DNA from: Paguma larvata
Lineage: Eukaryota > Chordata > Mammalia > Carnivora > Viverridae
Length of the DNA stretch: 64,000 bases
Assembly: GCA_030068075.1 (NCBI GenBank)
Contig: CM057824.1
Location: forward strand, 125,726,414-125,790,413
Direction of reading: 5' to 3'
This document shows positions 33,900-44,880 of the stretch, piece after piece. Under the pieces are notes generated by a model. It saw only the letters and a program-made list of their open reading frames with translations. It did not search any database and had not been told where the DNA came from. The position numbers were made by a program, and so were the translations under genes. Each line of letters starts with the position of its first letter. Within the stretch, counting starts at the first letter, position 1.

Positions 33900-35347
33900 T
33901 TTAAGATTCCACTTATAAGTGATATCACGGAGTATTTGTTTTTCTCTCTCTGGCTTATTTCACTTAGCATCATGCCCTCAAGGTCCATCCATGTTGTCAC
34001 AAATGGCAGGATTTCCTTCTATCTCATGCCTGAATAATAGTCCATTATATATACACACACACATATCTCATCTTCTTTATTCACTTATCTATTGTCAAAC
34101 ACTTATATTGTTTCCACATCTTGGCTACTGTGAATAATACTGCAATAAACATGGAAGTACAGATATGTTTTTGAAATCCTGTTTTCATTTCCTTTGGATA
34201 TACATCCAGGAGTAGAATAGCTGGATAAAAACGGTGTTTCTGTATATAATTTTTTGAGGAACCTCCATACTGTTTCCATAATCGCTGAATAAATTTGCAT
34301 TTCCTTCAACAGTGTATCTGTTTTTCTCCACATCCTTGCCAACACGTGTTATCTCCCGTCTTCTTGATGAGAGCCATTCTAATAGGTGTGGGGTGCTATC
34401 CCATTGTGATTTTGATTTGCATTTCCCTGACAACTAGAGATGCTGGACACCTTTTCATGTACCTGTTGACCATTTGTACATCTTCTCTGGAAATGTGTGT
34501 TCGGTTGCTCTGCCCATTTTTTAATCAGATTGTTTTTTTGATATTGAATTGTGTCAGTTCTTTATATATTTTAAATATTAATCCCTTATCAGATGCATAA
34601 TTTGCAAATATTTTCTCCCATTCAGTAAGTTGCCTTGTCATTTTATTAATGACTTTCTTTGCTGTGCAGATTCTTTTTAGTTTGATATGGTCCCACTTAT
34701 TTAGTTTTGCTTTTCTTGCCTTTCCTTTTGGTGTAAAAAACAAAAAACTTCATTGCCAAGTCTGATGTCAAGGAGCTTACCTTCTATGTTTTCTTCTAGG
34801 AATTTCAGATCTTAAATTTAAGTCTTTAATCCATTTTTAATTGATTTTAGTATATGGTGTATTAATTCCTTTAATCTATGAGCACAGAATATTTTTCCAT
34901 TTATTTGTGTCTTCAATTTCTCTCATCAATGTCGTATAGTTTTCAGTGTCCAGCGTTTTCACCTCCTTGGTTAAATTTATTTCTGGGAATTTTATTCTTT
35001 TTGATGCAACTGTTAATGGAATTGCTTTATTAAATTCTCTTTCTGATGGTTTGTTGTTAGTATAAGAAACACACTACATGTTGTATATTGATTTTGTATC
35101 CTGCAACGTTACTGAATTCATTATTCTGTTTTGGTGGAGTCTGTAGAGTTTTCCACGTACGGTATTATGTCATCTGCAAAGAGAGACAATTGTACTTTTC
35201 CTTTCTGATTTTGATGTGTTGTATTTCTTTTGCTTAACTTGATGCTCTAGGTAGGATTTCTAGTACTGTATAAATGAAAATGATAACAGAAGGTATCCTT
35301 GTCTTATTCCTCACCTTTTAGCTTTTCGCTTTGAAGTGAGATATTAG

Positions 35348-35512
35348 CAGCTGGCTTAGTTGGTAGTAATGTATTATTATTGTTTCATTAATTGTAACAA
35401 ATATGCCATATTATTGTACAATGTTAGGGGAAACTGTGCATGCAGGAACTCTCTGTATTACATTCACGATTTTCCTGGAAATCTTAGTCCATTTGAATTT
35501 TAAAAATTATTT
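35348..35512 (+). mobile_element. L1M 3' UTR, downstream half (split)
   Basis: ttagttggtagtaatgtatt, tcattaattgtaacaaatat, caatgttaggggaaactgtg, aactctctgtattacattca and ttttcctggaaatcttag continue, in order, the plus-strand L1M 3' end that stopped at 33135. An A-rich end follows. Confidence 0.78.
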
Positions 35513-36239
35513 TTAAAAAAGTGAATCCATGGCAAAACTATAATGTAGGCAAGCTATTTATTGACCTCTTACCTTCTTTTTAATTTCTCAACTTCTCTAG
35601 TCTTGGTGTATCTTAGTTACTCAACAATAATGCATAAAGCATTATCTTTCATATATTGGTTTGTGTGTTTACTTATACATATGTAAGAAAGGTAACAGAT
35701 ATATGAAAGTTTATATATGTCATATATGATATATATGTATGTGATGTATATGATATATATGAGATATATGTATATAAAGTAATATATATTAATATATATT
35801 AAGTGTATATATATATTATGTATTATCATTGAGTTTGGGGATTACTAAAGAACCAAGAGCCTTTAAGGCCTAAAGAAACAAAATTTCTAAGGTGAGGATT
35901 TAGATTATTTTCACATCCGAATCAGGAAGATACCTTGTGGCAGGAGTAGAAACTTTATCAGCATGCTCCAATCATTAAAGCAGTCCTGACTATAATTAAA
36001 GTACGAATGAAAACAGTTGATTTTGTAGAAGGTGCTATTATGGCTTTCCTTATGGGCATTATGGCCACAAAGCATAGAAGAAATGAACTCCTTAACAAAT
36101 CTAAAGATCTCTCCTGCTCCTGTAGAGACGGTCATGTTCCAAAACAAGAGAGATTGCAATTAATCTGCAAGGGAACAGATTCCTGTGATCTTCACAAATA
36201 CTCATCTGTAAATCACTTTCGCTTTATTAATTTCATTTT
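35513..36239. other. Unique DNA including a TA-rich tract
   Basis: The only recognisable content is the TA-rich stretch at 35650-35828, annotated separately. No gene signal. Confidence 0.5.
35650..35828. repeat. AT-rich (TATA/TATG)n tract
   Basis: About 180 bases dominated by atatat, tatgta and tgatat units with many short palindromes such as tatatattaatatatatta. It could form hairpins or cruciforms. Confidence 0.92.
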
Positions 36240-36456
36240 TTTAATGTTTATTTTTGAGACAGAGAGGGAGAGAGATCAAGAGACAGAGTATAAGCAGGGG
36301 AGGACAGAGAGAGACAGAGAGACACAGAATCTGAAGCAGGCTCCAGGCTCTGAGCTGTCAGCACAGAGCCCAACATGGGGCTCAAACCCACAAACTGTGA
36401 GATCACGACCTCAGCTGAAGTCAGACGCTTAACCGACTGAGCTACTCAGGCGCCCC
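36240..36456 (-). repeat. SINEC_Fc-type CanSINE
   Basis: Inverted and nearly complete: ttaatgtttatttttgagac, tctgagctgtcagcacagag, atggggctcaaacccacaaa and terminal aggcgcccc. Flanks taatttcatttt (36228) and taacttcgtttt (36457) match at 10 of 12 and likely are the target-site duplication. Part of a 141-codon plus-strand frame runs into it and is not a gene. Confidence 0.95.
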
Positions 36457-37774
36457 TAACTTCGTTTTACATATTATTCCCCATGGTCACCTCAGGGGGT
36501 GTGTTGTTGTTTTCTCAATTTTTCAAGGCGAAGAAATTTTGACTGAAGGAGGCTCACTGACTTTCCAGAGGTTTTGTTGGGATTCATTAACAGCATAAAA
36601 ATTAGCCTCCAAATAATGTCATGAAGCCATTGCTAGCCTCTGCATCTTCCTGCTTCCCTCAATCCAAAGAGGATCTAAATAAGGAGATAATATAGTGAAG
36701 TACTTTAAGGAAAATGCAAGAGAATAAAATCTGGGGGGGAAGATGAAGATAAATAAATCAGAAAAAATGAGATAGCTAAAGAATGCATGGTGTTTGGGAG
36801 ACAATAAATTAGCTTGCCATTTGTATGTAATAAGATAGGGCAACGAGAAAAACCAGGGATGTTCTGGTCTGTACTCAGAGAGGGATAGGATAACCTGATG
36901 GGAAAGCAAGAGTGTAGACAGCACGATGTGCTGAGGTCAAGCTTATTCTGGGGGACTCATTTTGGGGTCTCTAGGCACCAAACCTGCAGACTTTTTGGAA
37001 GAACTCCAAAGAGCAACACAAGCAGATAAAACGAGAAAAGTACTCAGACTGCTCCTCTCACTGTCCACTGCCTTCAAGAGGCAGATTAGGTCCGATGGAA
37101 TTGACTTAGCAAGCTGAAAAACTCATGCCCAAGGCCTGAGTTGACATGATGTATTCAATTTTTGTTGCTTTCAATTTTTAACGCAGCTGCCTCTGTTTGG
37201 ATGGAGACAACCCTACATGTATGTGAAATAAGTGACTTTCAACCTGCACAGTGTGGCCTGTGAGATTCTGCAGGCCTGCTTGCCCCCAGACCTCTCTCCC
37301 ACAACTCTACTGTGTTGCTGCCTTTTTCCTGCTGCGGCCAGCTCTTCTCAGCACGAGAGAAGAAAAGTCCTGGAAATGGAAAATTCTCACAGAAGGTTTG
37401 ATTCCCCAAAAGGCAGAGGTAAAATATTTGTGCATTATTTTGGTGGAAAAAAAATCCTTCAACTCTCTTCTTTATAACTTCTTCACAGGTTTGTTTGTGA
37501 AGTGACCTCTTTGACATTGTGGAATTCGTAGAAGAGTGCCTGTTCTAAGAAGGTAGCATTTGCGTTATGCCTTGGTGATCAAAGATTGTTATCCCCTTCC
37601 AAGCTATTTTTTCTAGCCAATGAGTCAGGTAATACCTACCACCTCTTGAGGTGAGGTAATACCGCCTCTTAAGGCAGACAGAGCTGAGTGGGGTAAGCGG
37701 GAAGACTAATCATGACCTGTTGGTGGCAGGTGGAAGAAACTTCTTCAGACCCATATAAAACCCAGCAAAATGAG
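36457..37774. other. Unique DNA, nothing firmly recognised
   Basis: No transposon was recognised. A small imperfect tandem duplication built on aggtaatacc occurs at 37627-37676. Several overlapping frames of 80-100 codons at 37232-37517 lie on both strands at once, typical of chance. Confidence 0.45.
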
Positions 37775-38143
37775 TGCTGTAGACTGAATCTTTGTGTCAC
37801 CCCAAAACTTATAAGTTGAAACCTAATCCCCCAAAGGAATGGTTATTAGAATTTGGAGCCTTTGGGCAGTGATTAGATCTTGGGGGTGAAGCCCTCATAA
37901 ATAGAATAAGCGCCCACATAAAAGAGACCCCAGAGAGCTCCCTCATTCCTTCTACCATGAGAGGATATGAACTAGGAAGTGGGATTCCTAGTGGGAACGA
38001 GGATTTCTCACCAGACAGCAAATCTGCGGGTGCTTTGATCTTAGATTTTCCCACCAGCCTCCAGAATGGTGGGAAAAAATTTCTCCTTTCTGTAAGCCAT
38101 CTAGTCCATGATATTCTGTTACAGCAGCCCGAGTGGGCTGAGG
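37775..38143 (+). mobile_element. Solo MaLR LTR (MST/MLT1-like)
   Basis: tgctgtagactgaatctttg, ttgaaacctaatcccccaaa, ttggagcctttgggcagtga, agagaccccagagagctcc, tgctttgatcttagattttc and cagcctccagaatggtg follow the plus-strand MaLR LTR, ending near acagcagcccgagtgggct. No internal region is present. Confidence 0.92.
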
Positions 38144-39868
38144 ATGAGTTAATTCTGTATTTGTAGACAATGGCTGGTAAGTGGAGACAAGGGAAGTTTC
38201 TATTGAGTAGACAAGGAGAACTTAGAGGAAACTAACTTTACCAATTTCGCTCTGCTTTAACCCTGGTGACCAAGGCAGGTGAGAGCCACATTGATCTCAT
38301 CTACTCACTGTTTGCACTCCACTGTGAATGTGCTTTCCCCTAAAGGTCAATACCCACTGAAAAGAATGACTCAGTCCCTACTCTGACATAACAACATGAA
38401 GAATTTGTCAGTAGAATTAATATTCTAAATGGATGGCTCTGTGTTTTCTTCTGCCCCTAGGACTGTTGGAATAACATTTACCATCTGGAAAAAATAATTT
38501 AATCAGACAGAGGAATGGTTTCGAAAACCAACTACAGAAATTGCCACAACCTGATCTAGTTCCAGTTCCACCAGGAGGGAGACCAAGGACACAGTAGAAA
38601 ATGTTTGGGAGGAATTGAATGCAGAAATCTTGGCAAGTATGTTTGGACCTCAGAAAAGCTATGGAGAAAGAACATCTTAAAGAAAACGTGGAAATTAGAA
38701 AGTCTTTGGGCTCTTGAGATTAAAGGGGTAAGGCATTTGTTGAAGCAGAAGGCTAGGTGAGTTGCTTTGGGAAAAGAAGAATCTCCACTTTCTCTCTGGG
38801 GCTGGAACAATGCGGAAAACCATCCCTCAAAGAATGTGGATCTAATTCTTTCATGTTCTATTCCATTTTTAGTTCTTTATTAGACTAACCATTTGAATGC
38901 TTCTAAAAATCTGCCCCTTTCACGATATGGTGATCTTGCATCGCATAACTCGGAGTTTGAGACCAAAGATGTCTGGAAGCCAGAAACTCCTGTCCTTCAC
39001 TCATGTAGGACATGGAAGAATCAGGTAAACAAATATTACATCTATCATGTGGAGAAAAGTCTGTAACGCTTATGTTTCTTATCTGACTTCTATAAATTTC
39101 TAATTTTTAAATTTTAATTGTCATGGACATGATTTGGCACAATCACCAAAGAGGACATTTGCTTAATTTTAGTGCTTATGACCCCAGTGGCTATAACAGC
39201 ACGTTGTCTAACATATAATTGAGACCTGAAGAAACTCTCTGAAGGCTCAGAACAACAGTTCATTAGAGCTTTTTAAGAGGAATATTAGCAGACACAAATG
39301 TCAAGTCGAGGAATGAAGAAGCTAACCCAACTTTACCACAAAGAATTTCACCTCCTGAACCTGTGATTTCATTTAGCACAGCTGTTGCACAATGCTGAGG
39401 GGTTTCTTAACAATACGGATTAGCCAAAAGCCAGAAAAGACAGGGAGGCCACTTTTCTCATTGTTGCTTAGAAGATTTCCATAGGTAACTTGCATTCATG
39501 CTAATGAGAACTACATGAATTAATCCTGCAGTTCAAGATAGAGCCCAGACAGGATAGCTAAGGACACAGAACTCAGAATTCAAAGGCAGTCAGAATAAGA
39601 CTGGCTATATTATTTAGACATGTTGGAATCCATCTGCAATAGCTATCATTAGTTTTATTCAACCAGTGTATATAGTTCATTCATTAACTAGTAGATAAAA
39701 TACTGCAGAAATTCTCTGGTGGATATAGTTCCAAAATAAATTTGGGAGCATTTACCATATTTTGTTCTCTGAAAGAACGTAGTGAATTATAAGGGTCCAA
39801 GGCAAGATGATATTTGTGAAAAAGTGAATAAGCACTCAAAGGAAAAGGAGGATATCTAGAACTAGACG
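38144..39868. other. Unique DNA, nothing recognised
   Basis: AT-rich sequence without identifiable repeats or coding signal. Confidence 0.5.
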
Positions 39869-40061
39869 GTACAGTACAGTAGCTACTAGCCACATGTAGC
39901 AATGGAAATTTAAATTAAAATTAAATGACATTTCATGTTCAGTTCTTCAGTCACACTAGCACATTTAAATGCTCAATAGCTACACATGGCTAGTAGCTAC
40001 TATATTGAATGTAGATAGAGAACACGTTCATCAACACCAAAAGTTCTTTGGCAGTGTGCTG
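39869..40061. mobile_element. Short non-autonomous hAT-Charlie-like DNA transposon
   Basis: Two inverted halves are visible: agtagctactagccacatgt near the 5' side and cacatggctagtagctacta near the 3' side, with a central aatttaaattaaaatt and a terminal aaaagttctttggcagtg. This matches a common mammalian MER element with cagtgctgtccaa-type ends, which I place in hAT-Charlie. I do not assign the family number. Confidence 0.7.
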
Positions 40062-41837
40062 ATGCAGGCTTTCTAATATCTGTGCCCACCCCAATGCTAT
40101 AGCATGTGTAATTTTCATATCCTGGCTCGTGTGATTTCATGATTCAAAATGGTCCCAGAAGAAACCAGAAAAAGAGGACAAACTCGTTGCCACCATCACT
40201 AGCTGAGCAGCTAGGGAGCTGGTAACCACAGGGATGGCCATAACTTTGGGACCTGAGTTTTTCTGTGCATATAAGAAACTCTGAATCGACCCTATCACTA
40301 GGGTGATAGGTCATCTCCCTTCAGGTTGTGGTCATATGTTCAAGAGGTCTGCCTGTGACCTAGTCAGCTTCTGACTACTTCTCTAACTATGTAGCCAGTG
40401 AGCACAAATGAGATGAACGTGTAGAAGGAACATTCCTTTGTGGACCCAGCCCATACTTGCCCAAGTCAGTCCTTGTCAACTATCCTTCATTCGTATGAAT
40501 GTGGTAGGTTAAAGTGAGAGTTCAGAGTATAGAGGCAGAACATGATGTATAATGAAAGATCTTAGAATTACTAGGACAATAACCTAAAGGTGAGTAAGTA
40601 CAAATGGTATTACATGATTAGCCAAGACAAGGGAGAATTCATCTCGTTATATAAACTTAGTTGTTAAAACCATGTTTCTTCCGCAATCTTTTTTTTTTTT
40701 TTTTGCAATCATTTGCATGGGATATTTCAGATCTTTTTTATGTGAGTATAGGTAACTGAAATTAAAAAAGAAAAATAGACAATCAAACAACTTCCTGTCT
40801 TTCCCCCTTCTAACTATCTGGCATTTGATACAGAACTTGAGAAAGAGCCACAGAAGGGGCTACACCTTCTGTTTACAAAAATGTCTGTAGAGTGGGCAGA
40901 GTGTAGTGTTTTTCTCTTCAACTGAAACCAGTTATTTCTAAAAGAAACATTTCTAAAAAGGAAGGACTAAAGAATTTACTTCAACAAACTATAGAAATGA
41001 TCCCTGAAAGTATGGTCTTTAAAGAATTTCTTTTAAAATAATCACAAGTGATGATGGTGATGGTGATATCAGATAATGATGGTGATGATAACGACTTGCT
41101 TATTCTTCAACTGAGAGTGCTCAATAAGTAGATGTGGCTGATAATATGGAGAAACCAGGAGCACTCTACGCAGTCAGATGAACCTGCTCTCCAGGAATAA
41201 TTATTTCCTAGCAGGTTTCTCTTGAAAAGGTTAATGTAATTAGGTGCTGTATTTCATCTTAACTTCTGTTTCTGATGACCAGGCAAAGAAGACATAATAG
41301 GAGAATTAGGGACTCTATCGACAATACTGCATGAGACAATTCTTCTTCTTAGTCTTGTTCACATTACTGCAATGAAAACAAGTGAACACACCCAACATTT
41401 GTGGTATGTACCTGGAACAGGTGGAGGAAAGCTGTGGCTCTCCAGTGAGGTGTTGCACTCATTTGAGTTCATCTTAAAGTTCTCTGTGGTTTGGCAAGGG
41501 AAGTTTTGAGTTTCGATTCAGTGACTTCTGTTTAAACTGCAGAGTTGATGCACAAATGATCCATAACACATTTTGGCATATTAAATTATCTTCACAGTTC
41601 TAATATGCCATGAAACCCAATTTACATATGACGAAGGCATAGAAGATGAAAAGCTGAGAACAGACTCCTGTTTCAAAAGGCATCAGGCACACTACTTTAT
41701 TTTCTTGAAGCACCACTAACTTCTATAAATCCATTGCTGGAAAAGGTTATTAAGCTGCCAGGCCCTTCCTCTCTCTTCTCAATCCTTAACTCCCCTCCTC
41801 TCCTCACATGCCATGTGGAACTCTTTTCTCTCTCCCT
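40062..41837. other. Unique DNA with a small hairpin and a GAT-rich stretch
   Basis: It contains a perfect 8-bp-arm hairpin (cctatcac/gtgatagg, 40291-40310), a T17-like run at about 40689-40704 and a gat/ggtgat-rich segment at 41048-41093. No gene or transposon was recognised. Confidence 0.5.
41048..41093. repeat. Imperfect (GAT)n triplet repeat
   Basis: Repeated gatgat and ggtgat units with interruptions. Confidence 0.75.
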
Positions 41838-41945
41838 CCCTTTCTTTTCTTTTCTTTTCTTTTCTTTTCTTTTCTTTTCTTTTCTCTTCTCTTCTCTTCT
41901 TTTCTCTTCTCTTCTTTTCTTTTCTTTTCTTTTTCTTTTCTTTTT
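41838..41945. repeat. (TTTTC)n polypyrimidine tract
   Basis: About 105 bases of pure pyrimidine on the plus strand. The first part is clean ttttc pentamers (AAAAG on the other strand), followed by mixed tcttc and ttttc units. Both strands stay open for about 100 codons only because the tract has no stops; the F/S/L-rich or K/R/E-rich products are not genes. Mirror symmetry makes it a candidate for triplex (H-DNA) formation. Confidence 0.97.
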
Positions 41946-42535
41946 AATCTCGTATCTCTTTCCCCTTGAGATGAATCCCTCAGAATCTTTGGGCCACAAC
42001 AAACAAAATTATCTTTCCTTTCAGACTTGTAATGCAGTTGGAATTTTTTTGGAATGGGGCGACATGGCAGATATAAGATTGTAATGGAACATAGTAATAG
42101 AAGGTGCACTAGTTTTTCAAATCCGGACCTGACCTCTTAAAGATAGCACCTAGACAATAGCACTAGGTCAGGGTGCAACCAGTGGGTATGATGTGCCATT
42201 CTCTAATAATTCTGGTATCTATTGTCAGAATAGATAATACACTCTCAACCTCCCATCCAATCATGAGCGATGTGGTGTACAAAGACATCACAGTGTGGAC
42301 AGAGTACAAAAATTGGCTTTCGCCACAACTTAAAATATATAAAATTTCTTTGAATTAAGTCAGTAAGTACTCAAGCATTACTTAATCATGTCTCTTGGGG
42401 GAAATAATGAGAATATTTTATGTTATATTATAATGAATATCAATGTCCTCAAGGATCTTTGTCAGCTGCTTGGCACAGGATAAAAAGGACACCGTGCCTG
42501 CCAAAGTTTTTGCTTTCCCTCCAGGGTCTCTAGAC
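41946..42535. other. Unique DNA, nothing recognised
   Basis: No repeat or coding signal was seen. Confidence 0.5.
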
Positions 42536-42730
42536 CAGAGTTTCTCAACCTTGGCATTATTCACATTCTAGGCCAATAATTCTTTGTTGTGGAGGGCTGT
42601 CTTGTGCATTGCAGGACGGTTAGCAGCTTCCCTGGCCTCTACCCACCAGATGCCAGTAATATCCCCCTAGTTGTGACCACCATTGCCAAGTACCTCCTGA
42701 GGAAAAATTGCTCCCAGTTGGGAACCATAG
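42536..42730 (-). mobile_element. MER20 (hAT-Charlie DNA transposon)
   Basis: cagagtttctcaaccttggc, aattctttgttgtggagggc, tggcctctacccaccagatg and ctcccagttgggaaccatag form the inverted MER20 consensus. The flanks tctagacc and cctagatt resemble a decayed 8-bp target-site duplication, as expected for hAT elements. It has opposite orientation to the MER20 at 17949. Confidence 0.93.
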
Positions 42731-44880
42731 CCCTAGATTCACAAGGCGTGGAACTTTCATCCCATATTTCCTTATTCTCTTTTTCTTGCATGCTCAGTAC
42801 TAGTAATATACACTTACCTTTACCCAACCACAAACATTCTCTGTGGCTTCTCTTACCTCTAAAACTGATCCTGTATTAGTTATCTGAAAATATCTTGGCA
42901 ATGCCTGTGTAAACAATAACAGATTCCCTTGAGCCTCAAAAAATGACATATAATGTTTTAATAGGAAAACATGAAGCAATGTAGAAAAAATGAAATAGCT
43001 AGAAAGCATAGAGAATTGAAACCTAGATTTCTAGGCCTCTGTAATGGAAAATCAAGTCTACATAAACTGCTAATGGTTTTAAATTGACTTCCTGGACAAG
43101 TTGAAAGGGATATTATGGGGTTAGCCTGAAAAACTCCTGAAAGAATGATGGACAGGAGTTTATATCACACAAAACTTTTCTTCCTGTAGAAATTTATACC
43201 TCTTACTGATTTCCTATGAAAAATTATTCACTATGAATTTTCTATAACTTTTAAAATTTTCTAAACCTCTAAGTCTCTTCATCCTTGGCCTCCTATTTTC
43301 AACAGGTAACCACATCTCTGGTTTTAAACTGTGGATATTGACAAAAAGGGCCAAGTCCTTTGATATGAGCCTTCTCTTTTACTCTTTCTCCTTTCTTCAT
43401 TAAAACATCTCTTTTTCCCACATCCTCGGCTATACTGAATTATTTCTCAATTTATCCCCTCCGCTTGTTTTTATTATTGCTTCTGGTTTCAGTGGTTGAG
43501 ATAATCTTCCTTTTCAAAACTAACCCCTTGACCTGTGTCTATGACCTTGAACCTCTGATTATCTACTTTCTTTGCATCTTCAATATCTTCTTTTCTATTG
43601 GTGTCTTCCACTCTCTGTAAATATCACTCACTGTCCACTCCATATTTTGCCCTGCCATTATCTCAAACTTTTCTCTCAGATGTTCTCATTCTGTCTCCTA
43701 TTTACCCCTCTTCCCCTCCCCTCAACAGATTTCTCAAAAATAATAATAATAATTCACACTCTTCATTTTTACTCTACAGTCCTGCCCTCCTCATCCCTTG
43801 AAGGCTTCTTTTTATCTTCATCGATGAAACTATTTTGCTATCTAACTATGACAATTCAATCATTGAACCCACTGGATTTTTAGATCTTGGCCTTTGAGAA
43901 TTAGACGGAATGATCACTCCCTGGTATTTTATTTTCTTAGCTCCCATGCTACTGCAGTCTCTTGATTTTCTGTCTGCTATTTTTGCTGATTCTTTTTCCT
44001 GCTATCACCTCAAAATACTTTAGGAAAATAAACTCAAGTATCTTACTTTCTGTCTAATATATCCAATAACACTTGCATTCAAAGATTCCAATGCTGCTAT
44101 AAGAATAGATTCATTCAAAGACACTCTTTAACTTCATGGTGGCATCCATTTACCTCTGGGGAATTTATCTCTATTCATTGTAGGATAGCATGTTCAGTCA
44201 ACTTGAGTAGAATCTTTTGAACTTAGAGAATTGTTTGACTCGGGAAACAGAGCTGTCGCTTCATGATCCTCTCTTATAAATATGGATGCTAATCATGAAG
44301 GAAACAGAAGTTTGGGGCGGGAAGGATATAAGAATAGGAATTTTGCTAGCAGGATTCTATTATGTAGACATAAGTATGCATTGGGGGAGGTCGGGAAATG
44401 GGGGAGAAATTGGTAAATCATTTCAGATTAATGTCTAAAACTAAAAGGTAAAAATAATATTAAATGCTATTAGAATTTTACAAATACAGAAAAAATAAGC
44501 TAAAGAATTAGAGTTAGCTCTGGGGAAAGAAAAATGGAAGACTCTTGTAATAAGGATTTAGAATAGATTAACTCTTTGTAACTCTTCATGTGTAAATAAA
44601 ACCCAAATATATACTGAAAACAATATCATCAACATAGTTAACCATGAAGAATAGGGAAGGATGTAAGACATAAGGGTAGCTTCCTATTACGTGGAAGACT
44701 ATAACATGTAATAACCTTTCTGGACTAGATAGAGAAATCTGGAAAGAGAGGGAGGAAAAAACAAATCAGTTCAGATGCCAGTTTGGTGCTGATTCTTTTG
44801 CTTACTCCATGAGTTTGAAGCTCAGTGGGGCAGGTAAAGACCATTAAATGACTTGAGAATCTTAGCACTAACAGAGGATA
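42731..44880. other. Unique or very old repeat DNA, possible L2 traces
   Basis: The pyrimidine-rich plus strand from about 43380 to 43880 (for example gaccttgaacctctgattat) resembles plus-strand L2 ORF2 but is too diverged to anchor. It also holds a short (TAA)n run at 43738-43752. A 103-codon frame at 43572-43883 is a product of this pyrimidine richness. Confidence 0.35.

Larger units (their letters stand above)
33136..35347 (-). mobile_element. L1M LINE 3' part (ORF2 end and 3' UTR), inverted, holding two SINEs
   Basis: The inverted 3' UTR starts near 33142 (agctttatcgaggtaaaatt, then acatgtacattgtgaaagga). ORF2 and its 3' flank follow from about 33900 to 35340, with tell-tale strings such as ggtccatccatgttgtcaca, actgtgaataatactgcaat, tttgatttgcatttccctga and tttgcaaatattttctccca. 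Several frameshifts and stops make it a dead 5'-truncated copy. Two minus-strand SINEs (33267-33470, 33677-33899) sit in its 3' UTR. It landed inside an older plus-strand L1M 3' end. Confidence 0.92.

Noticed and set aside
34103..34743. Minus-strand frames of about 70-80 codons near 34.1-34.7 kb
   Set aside because: They are broken pieces of L1 ORF2 in a dead L1 copy, not an independent gene.
36007..36432. 141-codon open frame on the plus strand
   Set aside because: Its second half is the reverse complement of a CanSINE, so it is not a coding gene.
41697..42109. Frames over 100 codons on both strands at the same place
   Set aside because: They exist only because the (TTTTC)n tract lacks stop codons. 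The products are F/S/L- or K/R/E-rich low complexity.
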